From: Priestia megaterium
GTDB lineage: Bacteria; Bacillota; Bacilli; Bacillales; Bacillaceae_H
NCBI RefSeq assembly: GCF_009497655.1
Contig: NZ_CP023317.1
Span: forward strand, 3,067,501-3,131,500
Length of the DNA stretch: 64,000 nt
Reading direction: 5' to 3'
Below the pieces are notes generated by a model. The model was not told the origin of the DNA, ran no database searches, and saw only the letters and a program-made list of their open reading frames with translations. A program made the position numbers and the translations under genes. Positions 24,354 through 31,626 of the stretch are shown piece by piece. Within the stretch, counting starts at the first letter, position 1. Each line of letters starts with the position of its first letter.

Positions 24354-24786
24354 ATGTAGTAATCGCAATTGCACGGGTAGTCGTTTGAACGGTCACCCCA
24401 GTTGAAGACCGGACAAAAAATTCCATTCTGACTGAGTACGTGTATGTACCAATTGATGCTACTGTATCTACCCATGTAAAAGAAAGAGCATTTTGCTGAG
24501 TAAATGATAGTGTTAGAACGGCTGCAGCTCCTTGCTGTAAATTCTGTGAAAACAAAAGCTGAGAATTTCTATATACTCTAAGTGTTACCCCGTATTGATA
24601 GCTAGTTAATCCAAGAGGAATGTTTGCTTCAATTGTAGCAAACCCATCTATTTTCATCTTCTGATTGTTTTTTTTCGTCTCAGCATTTACTGTTAAAATG
24701 CTCGTTTCAGAACCGTAAGTCAACGACTGCACGTTTTGAGACTGCGATGAAAATATATTCAGCTGGCTTTGAATTACGTCTCCCAT
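24352..24786 (-). CDS. Hypothetical beta-rich protein, 144 residues
   Basis: No signal peptide or membrane segment. The sequence is rich in Ser/Thr/Gln and alternates hydrophobic residues in the way of beta strands (SILTVNAETKKN, VTLRVYRNSQLLFSQNL, YSVRMEFFVRSSTGVTVQTTT). This resembles jelly-roll-like surface or spore-coat proteins, but no family is recognised. GGAGGGAAAG lies just upstream of the ATG. It ends at the shared terminator. Confidence 0.7.
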   Translation of the reverse strand: MGDVIQSQLNIFSSQSQNVQSLTYGSETSILTVNAETKKNNQKMKIDGFATIEANIPLGLTSYQYGVTLRVYRNSQLLFSQNLQQGAAAVLTLSFTQQNALSFTWVDTVASIGTYTYSVRMEFFVRSSTGVTVQTTTRAIAITT

Positions 24787-25037
24787 TACTTTCCCTCCTC
24801 TTAGTTATATGAAATATATGGTAATAAAGTATATACTTACCTTTTGATTTACATGACTAAGAGTTCAAAGACCTCCGTCAACCAGCTTGCTAAAACTATT
24901 TCTTAATTCACAAAAGCTGGCTACTGTAATGTTCCATTTTCTGCATCGATATCTACTTAAGATTATGTTACAATCACGGTAAAGTAATTTATGATTGATA
25001 GAATAAAAGCTAGAGCTTGAAAAATTCGAGGTGGATT

Positions 25038-25496
25038 ATGCAAGGTAAAGTTGTATATAAAGAAGGATTTTCAGTGATAGGCATAGCAAAAAACGGAGAG
25101 TATCAAAAAGAGAATCTTTTGAAGCAAATACTTAAAGAAAAAGAAATGATTAGCTCTTCAAAAGAACCTTATATGGTTACAGGCATTTGCATGGCTCCGA
25201 AAAAAGAAAATTATTTTTATATTGCAGGGACAGAAGTGGCTGATACGGCTTGTATTCCAAACGGTATGAGCGTTCATACGTTTCCTTCGTTTACATACCT
25301 GCAGTTTAAACACAGAGGTCCCATTACATCGCTTGGGTCGACGTATAACAGCATCTGGAATGAATGGCTGCCGAACTCTTCTTACAGCATGATTGAAGGT
25401 CCTGCTCTTGAAATTGTAAATACAGCTATACACGGCAATTTATATAGTGATACATATGAAATGGATATTTATATTCCCATAAAGCTTGGACATTAA
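25038..25496 (+). CDS. GyrI-like / AraC effector-binding domain protein
   Basis: 152 residues. The pattern VYKEGFSVIGIAKNG...YMVTGICMAPKKENYFYIAGTEVAD...GMSVHTFPSFTYLQFKHRGPITSLGSTYNSIWNEWLPNS...IEGPALEIVN...YEMDIYIPIKL is that of stand-alone GyrI-like domains, which bind hydrophobic or DNA-gyrase-related ligands. There is no DNA-binding part. Start ATG 25038 after GAGGTGG; a TTG at 25017 was rejected. Confidence 0.85.
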   Translation: MQGKVVYKEGFSVIGIAKNGEYQKENLLKQILKEKEMISSSKEPYMVTGICMAPKKENYFYIAGTEVADTACIPNGMSVHTFPSFTYLQFKHRGPITSLGSTYNSIWNEWLPNSSYSMIEGPALEIVNTAIHGNLYSDTYEMDIYIPIKLGH

Positions 25497-25523
25497 AAAA
25501 GGTGAACTTACGTTCACCTTTTT
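25495..25523. terminator. Bidirectional terminator
   Basis: AAAAAAGGTGAAC / GTTCACCTTTTT with TTAC loop, between convergent genes. Confidence 0.9.
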
Positions 25524-25524
25524 C

Positions 25525-25998
25525 CTATTTTTGCAGCTGTTTATATAAATGATAAAGAGTAAAAACGCACTCTGGATGCCGCTCTTTATGGTTAAAAAAG
25601 CCATGGGGAAACATGAGTGAAAGATTCCCTTTTTCAATTCCGGTTACATACTTGTTTTCCATAAGCGGATATTCTTTCACAACCCAGCGCGCTTCATCAA
25701 TCGTAGACGTAACCACTTCACCAAAGTATACGCCCATACACTCTTCGAATTCTTCTTTTGTCATCGAAAAATAGTCAAAACAATTGCTGTCTTCTAGATC
25801 ATAGTAAAGAAGCTCTAATATTTTCAAACTTTCATCTGTAAAATCAACGGTGAATTCAGCTACCGCTTTGCTTATTTCATGAATATGATTCATGCACTGT
25901 TCGCGCACTTGATGATAGTAATAGCTAGCTTCAAACTGATGTTCACACGTCACTAGCGATTCTCCGTATGATGTTGTTAGATCATGATGCTTGCTCAT
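25525..25998 (-). CDS. Hypothetical protein, 157 residues
   Basis: Soluble, acidic, with many aromatic residues (EASYYYHQ, ILELLYYDLEDSNCFDYFSM). No family recognised. C-terminal NKYVTGIEKGNLSLMFPHGFFNHKERHPECVFTLYHLYKQL looks like a folded alpha/beta domain. GTGGAGGTG precedes the ATG. Confidence 0.7.
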   Translation of the reverse strand: MSKHHDLTTSYGESLVTCEHQFEASYYYHQVREQCMNHIHEISKAVAEFTVDFTDESLKILELLYYDLEDSNCFDYFSMTKEEFEECMGVYFGEVVTSTIDEARWVVKEYPLMENKYVTGIEKGNLSLMFPHGFFNHKERHPECVFTLYHLYKQLQK

Positions 25999-26096
25999 GC
26001 TGACACCTCCACGCTAAGCTTATGGAGCAAGTATAACATTAACCAAGCTACTATTGAGCATCTTCCATTAACAACCTATCCGCGGCAATATTAGGT

Positions 26097-26222
26097 TCAC
26101 TTTTTACTCATTATTCTGCCGTACACAAATCCTCCGCTAACAAGAAGAATACCGCTAATTAATACGCTGCTTAAAAAGATTTGCGAGTGCATCAAGTGAT
26201 TATACATCATCCACACGCTCAT
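26097..26222 (-). CDS. Small membrane protein, 41 residues
   Basis: MSVWMMYNHLMHSQIFLSSV then LISGILLVSGGFVYGRIMSKK: one transmembrane helix with a basic end inside. The site AAGGAGATG is 5 bases upstream of the ATG at 26222. Small and easy to miss, but ribosome site, hydrophobicity and basic tail are all consistent. Function unknown. Confidence 0.65.
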   Translation of the reverse strand: MSVWMMYNHLMHSQIFLSSVLISGILLVSGGFVYGRIMSKK

Positions 26223-26286
26223 TTCGTCATCTCCTTTTGGCCTTTTTTAACTAGTATCCCCGATTTTCTTGCCGCACATGCCGGCA

Positions 26287-26401
26287 TTTTCATCATTTTT
26301 TCATCAAGCCTCTATATAGTTAAAGCCGTGAAGCCAATTATCTTTTTTCATCGTTTTACTCTTTAAAAAGCCTGCTTATGACTCTAAAGCAGGCTTTTTT
26401 T
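26287..26401 (+). ncRNA. Seventh sRNA-like unit, isolated copy
   Basis: Same architecture as the array at 28.8 kb: TTTTCAT 26287-26293 and TTTTCAT 26298-26304 (11 bp apart), 10 bases, TATAGT (26315-26320). The transcript should start about 26327, contain GTGAAGCCAATTATC (compare GCGAAGCCAATTAGC) and end in GCCTGCTT / AAGCAGGC with a T run (to 26401). Identified by pattern only; no expression data. It is directly upstream of the minus-strand small membrane protein gene and opposite to it. Confidence 0.6.
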
Positions 26402-26524
26402 ATAGAGTGAAATAAGTAATTAAGCCGTCTATCCCCACTAATTGTGCATAGTAAGGTATAATTAAAGATAGTTTCACTTTTCTAAAGTGAGAAATACATA
26501 GGAGACATCAAAGGAGACATGCAA

Positions 26525-27409
26525 ATGACAGAACTCGAAAAAGCGAAAATTCAGCACCGAAAGCTGTCCAAGGGACAGGTATTTGGTAGGGCTATCGCCA
26601 TTGCGATCGGTGCCCTGCTCATGGCCACAGGACTTGAAATCTTCCTTGTTCCAAACCACGTTGTCGACGGAGGAATTACCGGTATTTCCATCATGCTTTC
26701 GCATATTACCGGCGTAAATCTAGGAATCTTTCTTTTTGTACTAAATCTTCCGTTTGTATTTATCGGGTACAAGCAAATGGGAAAAACATTTGCCCTTTCC
26801 ACTATTTTTGGCATACTGGTTGTATCCATCTTAACTTCTATGTTTCATGATGTCCCCGCGTTTACCGCAGACGTTCTCCTTGCTACCGTTTTTGGAGGGA
26901 TTATTCTCGGAATTGGAATTGGACTCGTAATTCGCTACGGCGGAGCGCTTGACGGTACGGAGATACTTGCTATTTTAATCAGTAAAAAAATTCCGTTTTC
27001 TGTAGGAGAAATTGTAATGTTTTTCAACTTCTTCATTTTAGGAGCAGCGGGATTTGTGTTCACCTGGGACCGCGCCATGTATTCTATCCTTGCGTACATC
27101 ATTGCGGCTAAAGCCATTGATACAGTTGTAGAAGGATTGGAAGAATCAAAATCAGCTTGGATTATTAGTGATCATTCTGATGACATCGGCGATGCGATTA
27201 ATGCGCGTCTAGGTAGAGGCGTTACCTATTTGCACGGTGAAGGTGCTTATACGGGCGATGATAAAAAAGTGATTTTCTGCATCATTACGCGCCTTGAAGA
27301 ATCAAAGCTAAAAACCATTGTTGAAGATTTTGACCCTACTGCCTTTTTAGCCGTTGCAGATATTACCGAAGTCCGCGGCGGACGCTTTAAAAAACGAAAC
27401 ATTCACTAA
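26525..27409 (+). CDS. YitT-family membrane protein with DUF2179
   Basis: 294 residues. N-terminal five or six membrane segments (IAIAIGALLMATGLEIFLVPNHVVDGGITGISIMLSHITGVNLGIFLFVLNLPF), then a cytosolic C-terminal domain (SKSAWIISDHSDDIGDAINARLGRGVTYLHGEGAYTGDDKKVIFCIITRLEESKLKTIVEDFDPTAFLAVADITEVRGGRF) that is DUF2179. Function unknown. The ATG at 26525 is preferred over 26519: AAGGAG is 8 bases upstream of the former and only 2 of the latter. Confidence 0.88.
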   Translation: MTELEKAKIQHRKLSKGQVFGRAIAIAIGALLMATGLEIFLVPNHVVDGGITGISIMLSHITGVNLGIFLFVLNLPFVFIGYKQMGKTFALSTIFGILVVSILTSMFHDVPAFTADVLLATVFGGIILGIGIGLVIRYGGALDGTEILAILISKKIPFSVGEIVMFFNFFILGAAGFVFTWDRAMYSILAYIIAAKAIDTVVEGLEESKSAWIISDHSDDIGDAINARLGRGVTYLHGEGAYTGDDKKVIFCIITRLEESKLKTIVEDFDPTAFLAVADITEVRGGRFKKRNIH

Positions 27410-27410
27410 A

Positions 27411-27449
27411 AAAAACGCGCAGAAAGCATGATGCTTTCTGCGCGTTTTT
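27411..27449. terminator. Bidirectional terminator
   Basis: Sixteen-bp perfect stem AACGCGCAGAAAGCAT / ATGCTTTCTGCGCGTT with a one-base apical position (in practice a few pairs open), A and T runs outside. Confidence 0.92.
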
Positions 27450-28206
27450 ATGTAAAAGAGACTTTTTGAACCCGCTTAAACCATTCATAACAAAGAAGTA
27501 CAATTAAACATAAGTCGATTAAATCGCCTCCGTAATACATCAGCATAGCCCCTTGCTGCGCCTCTTCTGCCGAGACGTGCATAGGCGGGTGAGCGTACAC
27601 ATATTTTGATAAAATACCGTGGGCGGCAAGAGCAAGAACCAATACGAACGCTCGGTACGTAAAAGTTTTTTGATGCGGCGAAGGATCAATTGAAATCATC
27701 GATACGGTGAATAAATAGCCGGCTAAAAATACGTGAATATGTACAGCGACATGCACGAAAAAAGAGTGATGCATCATGCCATACAGACTTGTTGTATAAA
27801 GAATCCAAAGTCCTCCTACGTTAAGAACAGAAGCTGTCACCGGACTGCTGATGAACCGAACAAACCGTCCTTTTAAAAGTTTTGACACCTTTCTGGCTGC
27901 ATGAACCGGAAGCGTGCGAAGCAGCAGTGTAAAAGGTGCTCCTAACGCCATTAAAAGCGGAGCTAACATACCTAAAAGCAAATGCCCCGTCATATGCGCG
28001 GTAAAGTCCATATGAGCACGAGCTGCGAGCGGTCCTGCTACAGAAGATATGGCGCATAAAATACCAAGTGTCCAGCTGGACGTCCTATATAATGACCATT
28101 TTCTATACGTTGCATTTGAAGACGTTACAGCCCACACGTATAAAAAAAAGGCAGCGACAAAAGGCAGGGCTAATAAAAGCTGAGATATTACTTTATATTT
28201 AATCAT
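27448..28206 (-). CDS. ctaG: CtaG-type cytochrome oxidase assembly factor
   Basis: 252 residues, about seven membrane segments of the caa3_CtaG family: His-rich loops (RAHMDFTAHMTGHLLLGMLAPLLMALGAPFTLLLR, MMHHSFFVHVAVHIHVFLAGYLF) are the likely copper or heme contacts. In B. subtilis the paralogue ctaG is needed for caa3 oxidase. ATG 28206 is preferred over GTG 28215, with AAGG before it; it overlaps the end of the DUF2243 gene by 8 bases, so both form one operon. Confidence 0.9.
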   Translation of the reverse strand: MIKYKVISQLLLALPFVAAFFLYVWAVTSSNATYRKWSLYRTSSWTLGILCAISSVAGPLAARAHMDFTAHMTGHLLLGMLAPLLMALGAPFTLLLRTLPVHAARKVSKLLKGRFVRFISSPVTASVLNVGGLWILYTTSLYGMMHHSFFVHVAVHIHVFLAGYLFTVSMISIDPSPHQKTFTYRAFVLVLALAAHGILSKYVYAHPPMHVSAEEAQQGAMLMYYGGDLIDLCLIVLLCYEWFKRVQKVSFT

Positions 28207-28681
28207 GATGTGCACCTTGTTTACGTGTAAACCATGTTAACATGATGCCAATAAGCAGCATCAAACATGCAAGTACATTCCACGTAATGTCGTAAGGTGC
28301 AATCTTCACTCCGTACCGAATTTGGTGAAGGCCCATAAGCTTATGTTGCACGGTCCCGTCATAAAGCTGAAACGCCCCGGCTCCAAGCAATACTCCTCCT
28401 ATCCACCTTTTCACCCACCAGCCGTGCCGGCGCCTGAGATCTGCCACCATAAAAAGTGATGCGATTGTAGCAAACCAGCTGAAGGCGTGAAACAAACCGT
28501 CTGACACTAAACCAGCGGCCGTTGTGGACTTATCATAAAAATGATGCCAATGAAGCAGCTGATGAAACACTGCTTCATCAATAAAAGCAACTAACCCTAC
28601 GCCAAACAAAAAGCCTGACCAGCTATTTCGAGCGCGGTGAACCACGCGCTGATTTGCAGTTGCTTCGTGCTTCTTTTCCAT
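28199..28681 (-). CDS. DUF2243 membrane protein
   Basis: 160 residues, four membrane segments. The conserved FGVGLVAFIDEAVFHQLLHWHHFYD...LVSDGLFHAFSWFATIASLFM with paired histidines (FHQLLHWHH, LFHAFSW) is the DUF2243 signature. The histidines may coordinate metal, and the linkage with CtaG suggests a role in oxidase assembly; this is inference. GGGAGGGA precedes the ATG. It is the first gene of this two-gene operon. Confidence 0.88.
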   Translation of the reverse strand: MEKKHEATANQRVVHRARNSWSGFLFGVGLVAFIDEAVFHQLLHWHHFYDKSTTAAGLVSDGLFHAFSWFATIASLFMVADLRRRHGWWVKRWIGGVLLGAGAFQLYDGTVQHKLMGLHQIRYGVKIAPYDITWNVLACLMLLIGIMLTWFTRKQGAHHD

Positions 28682-28794
28682 ATATATCCCTCCCTGCCAG
28701 TTCTTTAAGTTTATATCGATTCTAATGAACGTATACCCTATTAAAGAGAAATGAATCTATAATATGGAAAAATAGGAGCTATATCCTAATCTCG

Positions 28795-28911
28795 TTTTCA
28801 CTATCTTTTCACCATAAAGGTATAGGATAGTATTTGCGAAGCCAATTAGCATATTTTTTCATAGTTTTACTCCCTTTCTAATGACCTGTTTCCCCAAAAC
28901 AGGTCTTTTTT
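28795..28911 (+). ncRNA. sRNA-like unit 1 with promoter
   Basis: TTTTCAC 28795-28801 and TTTTCAC 28806-28812, then TAGGAT (28823-28828). The transcript should start near 28835 and run to 28911: an unstructured part containing ACTCCCTTTCT, then terminator stem GACCTGTTT / AAACAGGTC closing the loop CCCCA, then six T. The short ACUCCC stretch is complementary to Shine-Dalgarno sequences. Confidence 0.65.
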
Positions 28912-28925
28912 ATATCCTGCTTCTC

Positions 28926-29043
28926 TTTTCATCGTTTTTTCACCATAAAGGTATAGGATAGTACTTGCGAAGCCAATTAGCATATTTTTTTCATAGTTTT
29001 ACTCCTTTGTGAAGACCTGCTTCCCCAGAGCAGGTCTTTTTTT
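28926..29043 (+). ncRNA. sRNA-like unit 2 with promoter
   Basis: TTTTCAT 28926, TTTTCAC 28937, TAGGAT 28954-28959. Transcript about 28966-29043. Its terminator stem differs from unit 1 at two linked positions: GACCTGCTT / GAGCAGGTC, a T-A pair replaced by C-G plus one T-G pair. The loop CCCCA is unchanged. This compensatory change favours an RNA-level function. Confidence 0.65.
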
Positions 29044-29055
29044 GTTTGATGTTTC

Positions 29056-29172
29056 TTTTCACTGTTTTTTCACTATTGGGCGGTAAGATAGTATATGTAA
29101 AGCCAATTAGCATATTTTTTCATAGTTTTACTCCCTTTCTAATGACCTGTTTCCCCAAAGCAGGTCTTTTTT
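29056..29172 (+). ncRNA. sRNA-like unit 3 with promoter
   Basis: TTTTCAC 29056, TTTTCAC 29067, TAAGAT 29084-29089. Transcript about 29096-29172. Terminator GACCTGTTT / AAGCAGGTC (one T-G pair), loop CCCCA. The region between the -10 and the shared segment differs more than in the other units. Confidence 0.65.
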
Positions 29173-29186
29173 ATATCCAGTTTCTT

Positions 29187-29304
29187 TTTTCATCATTTTT
29201 TCACCATAAAGGTATAAGATAGTACTTGCGAAGCCAATTAGCATATTTTTTCATAGTTTTACTCCCTTTCTAGTGACCTGTTTCCCCAAAACAGGTCTTT
29301 TTTT
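29187..29304 (+). ncRNA. sRNA-like unit 4 with promoter
   Basis: TTTTCAT 29187, TTTTCAC 29198, TAAGAT 29215-29220. Transcript about 29227-29304; terminator identical to unit 1 (GACCTGTTT / AAACAGGTC, loop CCCCA). Confidence 0.65.
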
Positions 29305-29326
29305 ATTTTTTCTAAAAGCTTCCATC

Positions 29327-29439
29327 TTTTCACCGTTTTTTCACTTTTCTTTTGTATACTAAGTTTGTCAAAGCAATTTCATCATTTTTCATAAATGACC
29401 CCTATTTATTCCCCGTTTTTTGTGAGCGGGGCTTTTTTT
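29327..29439 (+). ncRNA. sRNA-like unit 5 with promoter (second subtype)
   Basis: TTTTCAC 29327, TTTTCAC 29338, TATACT 29355-29360. Transcript about 29367-29439, containing ATGACCCCTATTTATT; terminator arms CCCCG / CGGGG followed by seven T. Confidence 0.6.
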
Positions 29440-29474
29440 ATAAGAAAAGCATATTTTTTAAAAAAGCTTTTCTC

Positions 29475-29586
29475 TTTTCACCGTTTTTTCACTTTTCTTT
29501 TATATACTGTTCTTGTCAAAACAATTTCATCATTTTTCATAGATGTACCCTATTTGCACCCGCTTCTTGTAAGCGGGACTTTTTTT
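29475..29586 (+). ncRNA. sRNA-like unit 6 with promoter (second subtype)
   Basis: TTTTCAC 29475, TTTTCAC 29486, TATACT 29503-29508. Transcript about 29515-29586; the terminator is CCCGCTT / AAGCGGG followed by seven T. Compared with unit 5 the stem sequence changed on both arms while the hairpin persists. Confidence 0.6.
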
Positions 29587-29596
29587 GTTTTCAGAT

Positions 29597-29629
29597 AAAA
29601 AAAGCTTAACCCGGAGGTTAAGCTTTTTT
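29597..29629 (-). terminator. Terminator of bdbC
   Basis: AAAGCTTAAC / GTTAAGCTTT around CCGGAG, with T run on the minus strand. The bdbC stop codon (29618-29620) lies within the stem. Confidence 0.88.
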
Positions 29630-30028
29630 CATCTGCTTGCGAAGAACAAGCATCATAATCGTAATAATGGTAAACGCAATAAACGCTAAAAAAGGAATGG
29701 TGATAAATCCAAGCCAGTTAATATATTGACCTGAGCAAGGAACACCGCTTGTACACGTTTCAAATGCTTTAAGAGCCGGTATCTTCTGCAGGCAATAATG
29801 ATAGCCTGAAAGCGCCATACCAATCACCGAAAACGGCAGGACGTATTTGTAGATGAACGTATCATTCCGGTACACGGCTACACCTAGCACAATCGCGAGC
29901 GGATACATCAAAATTCGCTGATACCAGCAAAGTTCGCACGGGATAAAGTGAAGAACTTCACTAAACGTCAAGCTTCCAAGCATCGCGATAAGCGCTGTAA
30001 TCCACCCGAAAACTAAAGACTTGTTCAT
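29618..30028 (-). CDS. bdbC: Disulfide bond formation protein BdbC (DsbB family)
   Basis: 136 residues, four membrane segments. The first redox pair is in FIPCELCWYQRILMYPLA, the second CTSGVPCSGQ with C at both ends. It oxidises its partner BdbD and passes electrons to menaquinone. The start ATG overlaps the bdbD stop by one base (TAATG); AAGGAGAACAAAT is upstream. Translationally coupled, so BdbD:BdbC are made together. Confidence 0.95.
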   Translation of the reverse strand: MNKSLVFGWITALIAMLGSLTFSEVLHFIPCELCWYQRILMYPLAIVLGVAVYRNDTFIYKYVLPFSVIGMALSGYHYCLQKIPALKAFETCTSGVPCSGQYINWLGFITIPFLAFIAFTIITIMMLVLRKQMKKA

Positions 30029-30735
30029 TATTTGTTCTCCTTAGCCGCATCTTTGACCATTTGATCAAAGTCATCGATTGTTTTTCCTTCGAATTTTTTG
30101 CCGCCTACATAAATGGTTGGTGTACCTGTGATGCCTAAGTCATCGGCTGTCTTCATATCTTGATTAAACGCATCTTTTCCTTTTCCGTCTTTAAATGCAC
30201 TCGCTACTTTTTTCGCATCGGCATCGCTTGACACTTCTTTCAGCGTATCTTCTAAGTAAGATTCCGTTAAGACATCTTTCTTTTCGTCCGCTGCGTTTTG
30301 CTTTTTATAAAGAAGTTCATGGAATTTCCAAAATGTATCGTTTCCAAGCTCTTTGTATACCGTTTCGGCGAATTCTGCTGCACGAGAGGAGTCGTTGTTG
30401 ATAAATGCATAGTTCATAAAGTAGAATTTCACTTTACCTGTATCCACATAATCTTTTTGAATCAGCGGGAAAAAGGATTCCGTGAAGTTTTTGCAAGCCG
30501 GGCATTTGTAATCTCCAAACTCTACCACTTCTACCGGAGCTGACTCTTTTCCAAGATACGGCTGATTATCATATGTAAGAGAGGCCTTTTCATCTCCTCC
30601 GCCCTTTGACATATTCGAAAGGACGATTAACCCTAAAATACAGACCGCAATAATTCCAATCACCCAAAAAATCCACTTGCTTGAGGATGTTTGCTGATTG
30701 GGCGTTACTTTTTTCTTTTTCTTTGCTTTTGACAC
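30028..30735 (-). CDS. bdbD: Thiol-disulfide oxidoreductase BdbD (DsbA-like)
   Basis: 235 residues: cytosolic basic start (MSKAKKKKKVT), one membrane anchor (WIFWVIGIIAVCILGLIVLSN), then a thioredoxin domain with the active site GDYKCPACKNFTESFF and GTPTIYVGG (cis-Pro). It introduces disulfides into exported proteins. The start is GTG 30735 with AAGGAGATG upstream. It starts 37 bases after the M56 protease gene and so probably belongs to that operon. Confidence 0.95.
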   Translation of the reverse strand: MSKAKKKKKVTPNQQTSSSKWIFWVIGIIAVCILGLIVLSNMSKGGGDEKASLTYDNQPYLGKESAPVEVVEFGDYKCPACKNFTESFFPLIQKDYVDTGKVKFYFMNYAFINNDSSRAAEFAETVYKELGNDTFWKFHELLYKKQNAADEKKDVLTESYLEDTLKEVSSDADAKKVASAFKDGKGKDAFNQDMKTADDLGITGTPTIYVGGKKFEGKTIDDFDQMVKDAAKENK

Positions 30736-30771
30736 AATCTCATCTCCTTCTTTTCTTTCTCTCTTACAAAC

Positions 30772-31623
30772 TTACAAAGCTGTTAGAGCTGTAAAAATCA
30801 GCGCACACAAAATAAAAAACACGTATAGCGACGTCAGCGTTAAAATAACAGGAGGCTGCATCGGCATTTTCGTTTCCGGATTTAAAATATATTGAATGCG
30901 ATAATTAACCGACGTATCAGCAAACGATACGTGCGCACACGAGAGACTTGTCTGTCCCGTTTTCACCATTTTTAAAAGCGCGCTGCCGATGTGAGCAGGC
31001 GTGCCATTTTTCACAATGGCATCTTGATCAGCCAGCACTTCACGCATAACTTTGAAGCGTTTATGGCTCCATTTAATAAATGGAATATACCATAATGCAG
31101 AAGCAAGCGTACTTAGTAAAAACGTTTTGAGCGGGTCTTTGTTTGCAACGTGCGACTGCTCGTGATAAATAACGGCTTCGAGTTCATTTTCATCAAGCAC
31201 CGACAGCAACCCTGTAGACAGGACGATATGCGGTGTAAACAGCCCCATCGTTAAGGCAATGGGCTGATCTGTTGTTAAGACCGTTAAATCCTTTCCGTAC
31301 GCTTTTTGCAGGTCAGCCGTTGTTGTTTCATCTCGCAGCTTCGTAATCATTTTACGGACTTTCCGCATTTGAATCACTTGCTTTACAGCTTTAATGAACA
31401 GTACAAACATCGTGTGAAAAATAACGGCATTCAGCATGTATTCAATAAAAAACAAGCCGAAAAAGTGGGCTACTTTGTTACAAAGTAAAATTAAGTTAAA
31501 CGATAAATTCCATCCAAACAGCAAATGCAGCACATACATCCCCATTTGCATAAGCAACGTCACGGCAATAAAAAAGCACAGGTTAAAAATAAGCTTAGAA
31601 CGCTTTAGTATTCCTTGATTCAT
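30772..31623 (-). CDS. M56-family membrane peptidase (BlaR1-like, no sensor domain)
   Basis: 283 residues, four membrane segments. The zinc motif VIYHEQSHVANKDPLK (HExxH) is on the cytosolic side and MREVLADQDA supplies a further ligand (Glu). It lacks the roughly 250-residue extracellular penicillin-binding domain of BlaR1/MecR1, so the inducing signal is not a beta-lactam by default. It would cleave the BlaI-type repressor upon stimulus. AAAGGATGAATAA precedes the ATG; it follows the BlaI-type gene after 3 bases. Confidence 0.92.
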   Translation of the reverse strand: MNQGILKRSKLIFNLCFFIAVTLLMQMGMYVLHLLFGWNLSFNLILLCNKVAHFFGLFFIEYMLNAVIFHTMFVLFIKAVKQVIQMRKVRKMITKLRDETTTADLQKAYGKDLTVLTTDQPIALTMGLFTPHIVLSTGLLSVLDENELEAVIYHEQSHVANKDPLKTFLLSTLASALWYIPFIKWSHKRFKVMREVLADQDAIVKNGTPAHIGSALLKMVKTGQTSLSCAHVSFADTSVNYRIQYILNPETKMPMQPPVILTLTSLYVFFILCALIFTALTAL

Positions 31624-31626
31624 TGA

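Larger units (their letters stand above)
28795..29586 (+). repeat. Tandem array of six sRNA-like units
   Basis: Units start at about 28795, 28926, 29056, 29187, 29327 and 29475 (periods 130-148 bases). Each has two TTTTCAY 7-mers 11 bp apart, 10 bases to a -10 hexamer, and a terminator 75-80 bases further. Units 1-4 form one subtype; units 5-6 a second. See the single entries. Confidence 0.75.

Noticed and set aside
28795-29586. CRISPR array
   Set aside because: Units are 130-148 bases long with no short repeats alternating with unique spacers, and no cas genes are near.
29352-29609. Plus-strand readings rich in Phe across the sRNA array
   Set aside because: They arise from the T-rich promoter and terminator segments and have no ribosome site.
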